Source: Chloroflexota bacterium
GTDB taxonomy: Bacteria; Chloroflexota; Anaerolineae; Caldilineales; Caldilineaceae
Direction of reading: 5' to 3'
Assembly: GCA_018969295.1 (NCBI GenBank)
Contig: JAGWYN010000107.1
Coordinates: 1-5,292, forward strand
Length of the DNA stretch: 5,292 nucleotides
Shown in pieces: positions 5,001-5,292 of the stretch. Both the position numbers and the translations under genes were made by a program. The notes under the pieces are model-generated. The model made no database searches and was not told the origin of the DNA. It worked only from the letters and a program-made list of their open reading frames with translations. Within the stretch, counting starts at the first letter, position 1, and each line of letters opens with the position of its first letter.

Positions 5001-5292
5001 ATGATGACAGATGCAGCACAAGGCAATCGCGTCTCGACCCTGCTCTTTCTCAATAGGATCGCCCTGCTCGCCTACACCCTCCTCCAGCGCCAGATGCAGC
5101 AACGGGGCATTCAACTGACCACCCGTCGTCTCCTTCAACGGCTGGAGCCTTTCACGATCATCGAGACCACCTGCTGGGACGGCTCCTCACTGAGGCGTCT
5201 GCCCCCTGACGACCCCGACCTGCTTATGTTGCTTGAACGAGTGGCCGACGCACTGGACGATCTTGTGAAGGCCGTCATTCCAGCGAATCAGC
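5001..5292 (+). pseudogene. Probable transposase remnant, C-terminal part (IS1634/IS4-like), cut by right edge
   Basis: The open frame gives 97 codons and continues past the window. It resembles the last part of IS1634/IS4-type transposases: a hydrophobic helix with NRIALLAYTLLQRQMQQRG (18-36), then LTTRRLLQRLEPFTIIET (39-56), a WDGSSLRRLPPDDPDLL block (59-75) and a final helical segment. In intact enzymes this region follows the catalytic core. Here nothing transposase-like precedes it, and an in-frame TAG at 4974-4976 closes the frame upstream, so the catalytic residues are missing. The piece is therefore taken as a 5'-truncated remnant. A GAAGG sequence 6 bases before the ATG at 5001 means a short translated product cannot be excluded. 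No terminal inverted repeat is visible in the window. The family assignment rests on remembered sequence style and is moderate. Confidence 0.55.

Overview
The window reads as chromosome from a moderately GC-rich bacterium that uses GTG and TTG starts freely next to GGAG-type ribosome binding sites. The protein types (an SqdX/SQD2-like glycosyltransferase, a P1B-ATPase-derived membrane protein, an IS1634-like transposase remnant) would fit a member of the Chloroflexota, possibly a filamentous phototroph. This is a judgement from protein style and not a database result. No rRNA, tRNA, CRISPR array or complete mobile element was seen.

Layout, left to right. Bases 1-144 (minus) hold the first 48 codons of a TetR-family repressor that runs off the left edge. 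Bases 145-554 hold no convincing gene, but they are rich in signals. There are two TACC-N4-GGTA dyads that bracket a plus-strand promoter-like sequence, a long hairpin (278-339) whose right arm contains a good Shine-Dalgarno sequence, and a doubtful 63-residue plus-strand ORF. Next comes a compact minus-strand set transcribed right to left: glycerophosphodiester phosphodiesterase (2446-3201), family-2 glycosyltransferase (1688-2398) and family-4 glycosyltransferase of the SqdX/SQD2 type (555-1682). A 179-base gap (3202-3380) with repeated motifs precedes this set and probably contains its promoter.

Upstream, also on the minus strand, is a two-gene unit. The first gene (4120-4902) encodes the front half of a P1B-type ATPase: membrane helices plus an actuator domain, with no TGE motif and no phosphorylation or nucleotide domain. 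The second (3381-4091) encodes an unrecognised protein with one membrane anchor. A promoter-like sequence lies upstream at 4947-4980. The right edge (from 5001, plus strand) carries a probable C-terminal transposase fragment.

Working model: the phosphodiesterase and two glycosyltransferases look like a lipid-linked module, with phosphodiester head-group recycling alongside glycolipid or surface glycan synthesis. The ATPase-like protein and its anchored neighbour form a separate membrane unit of unknown function. That unit is the best candidate for something undescribed here.
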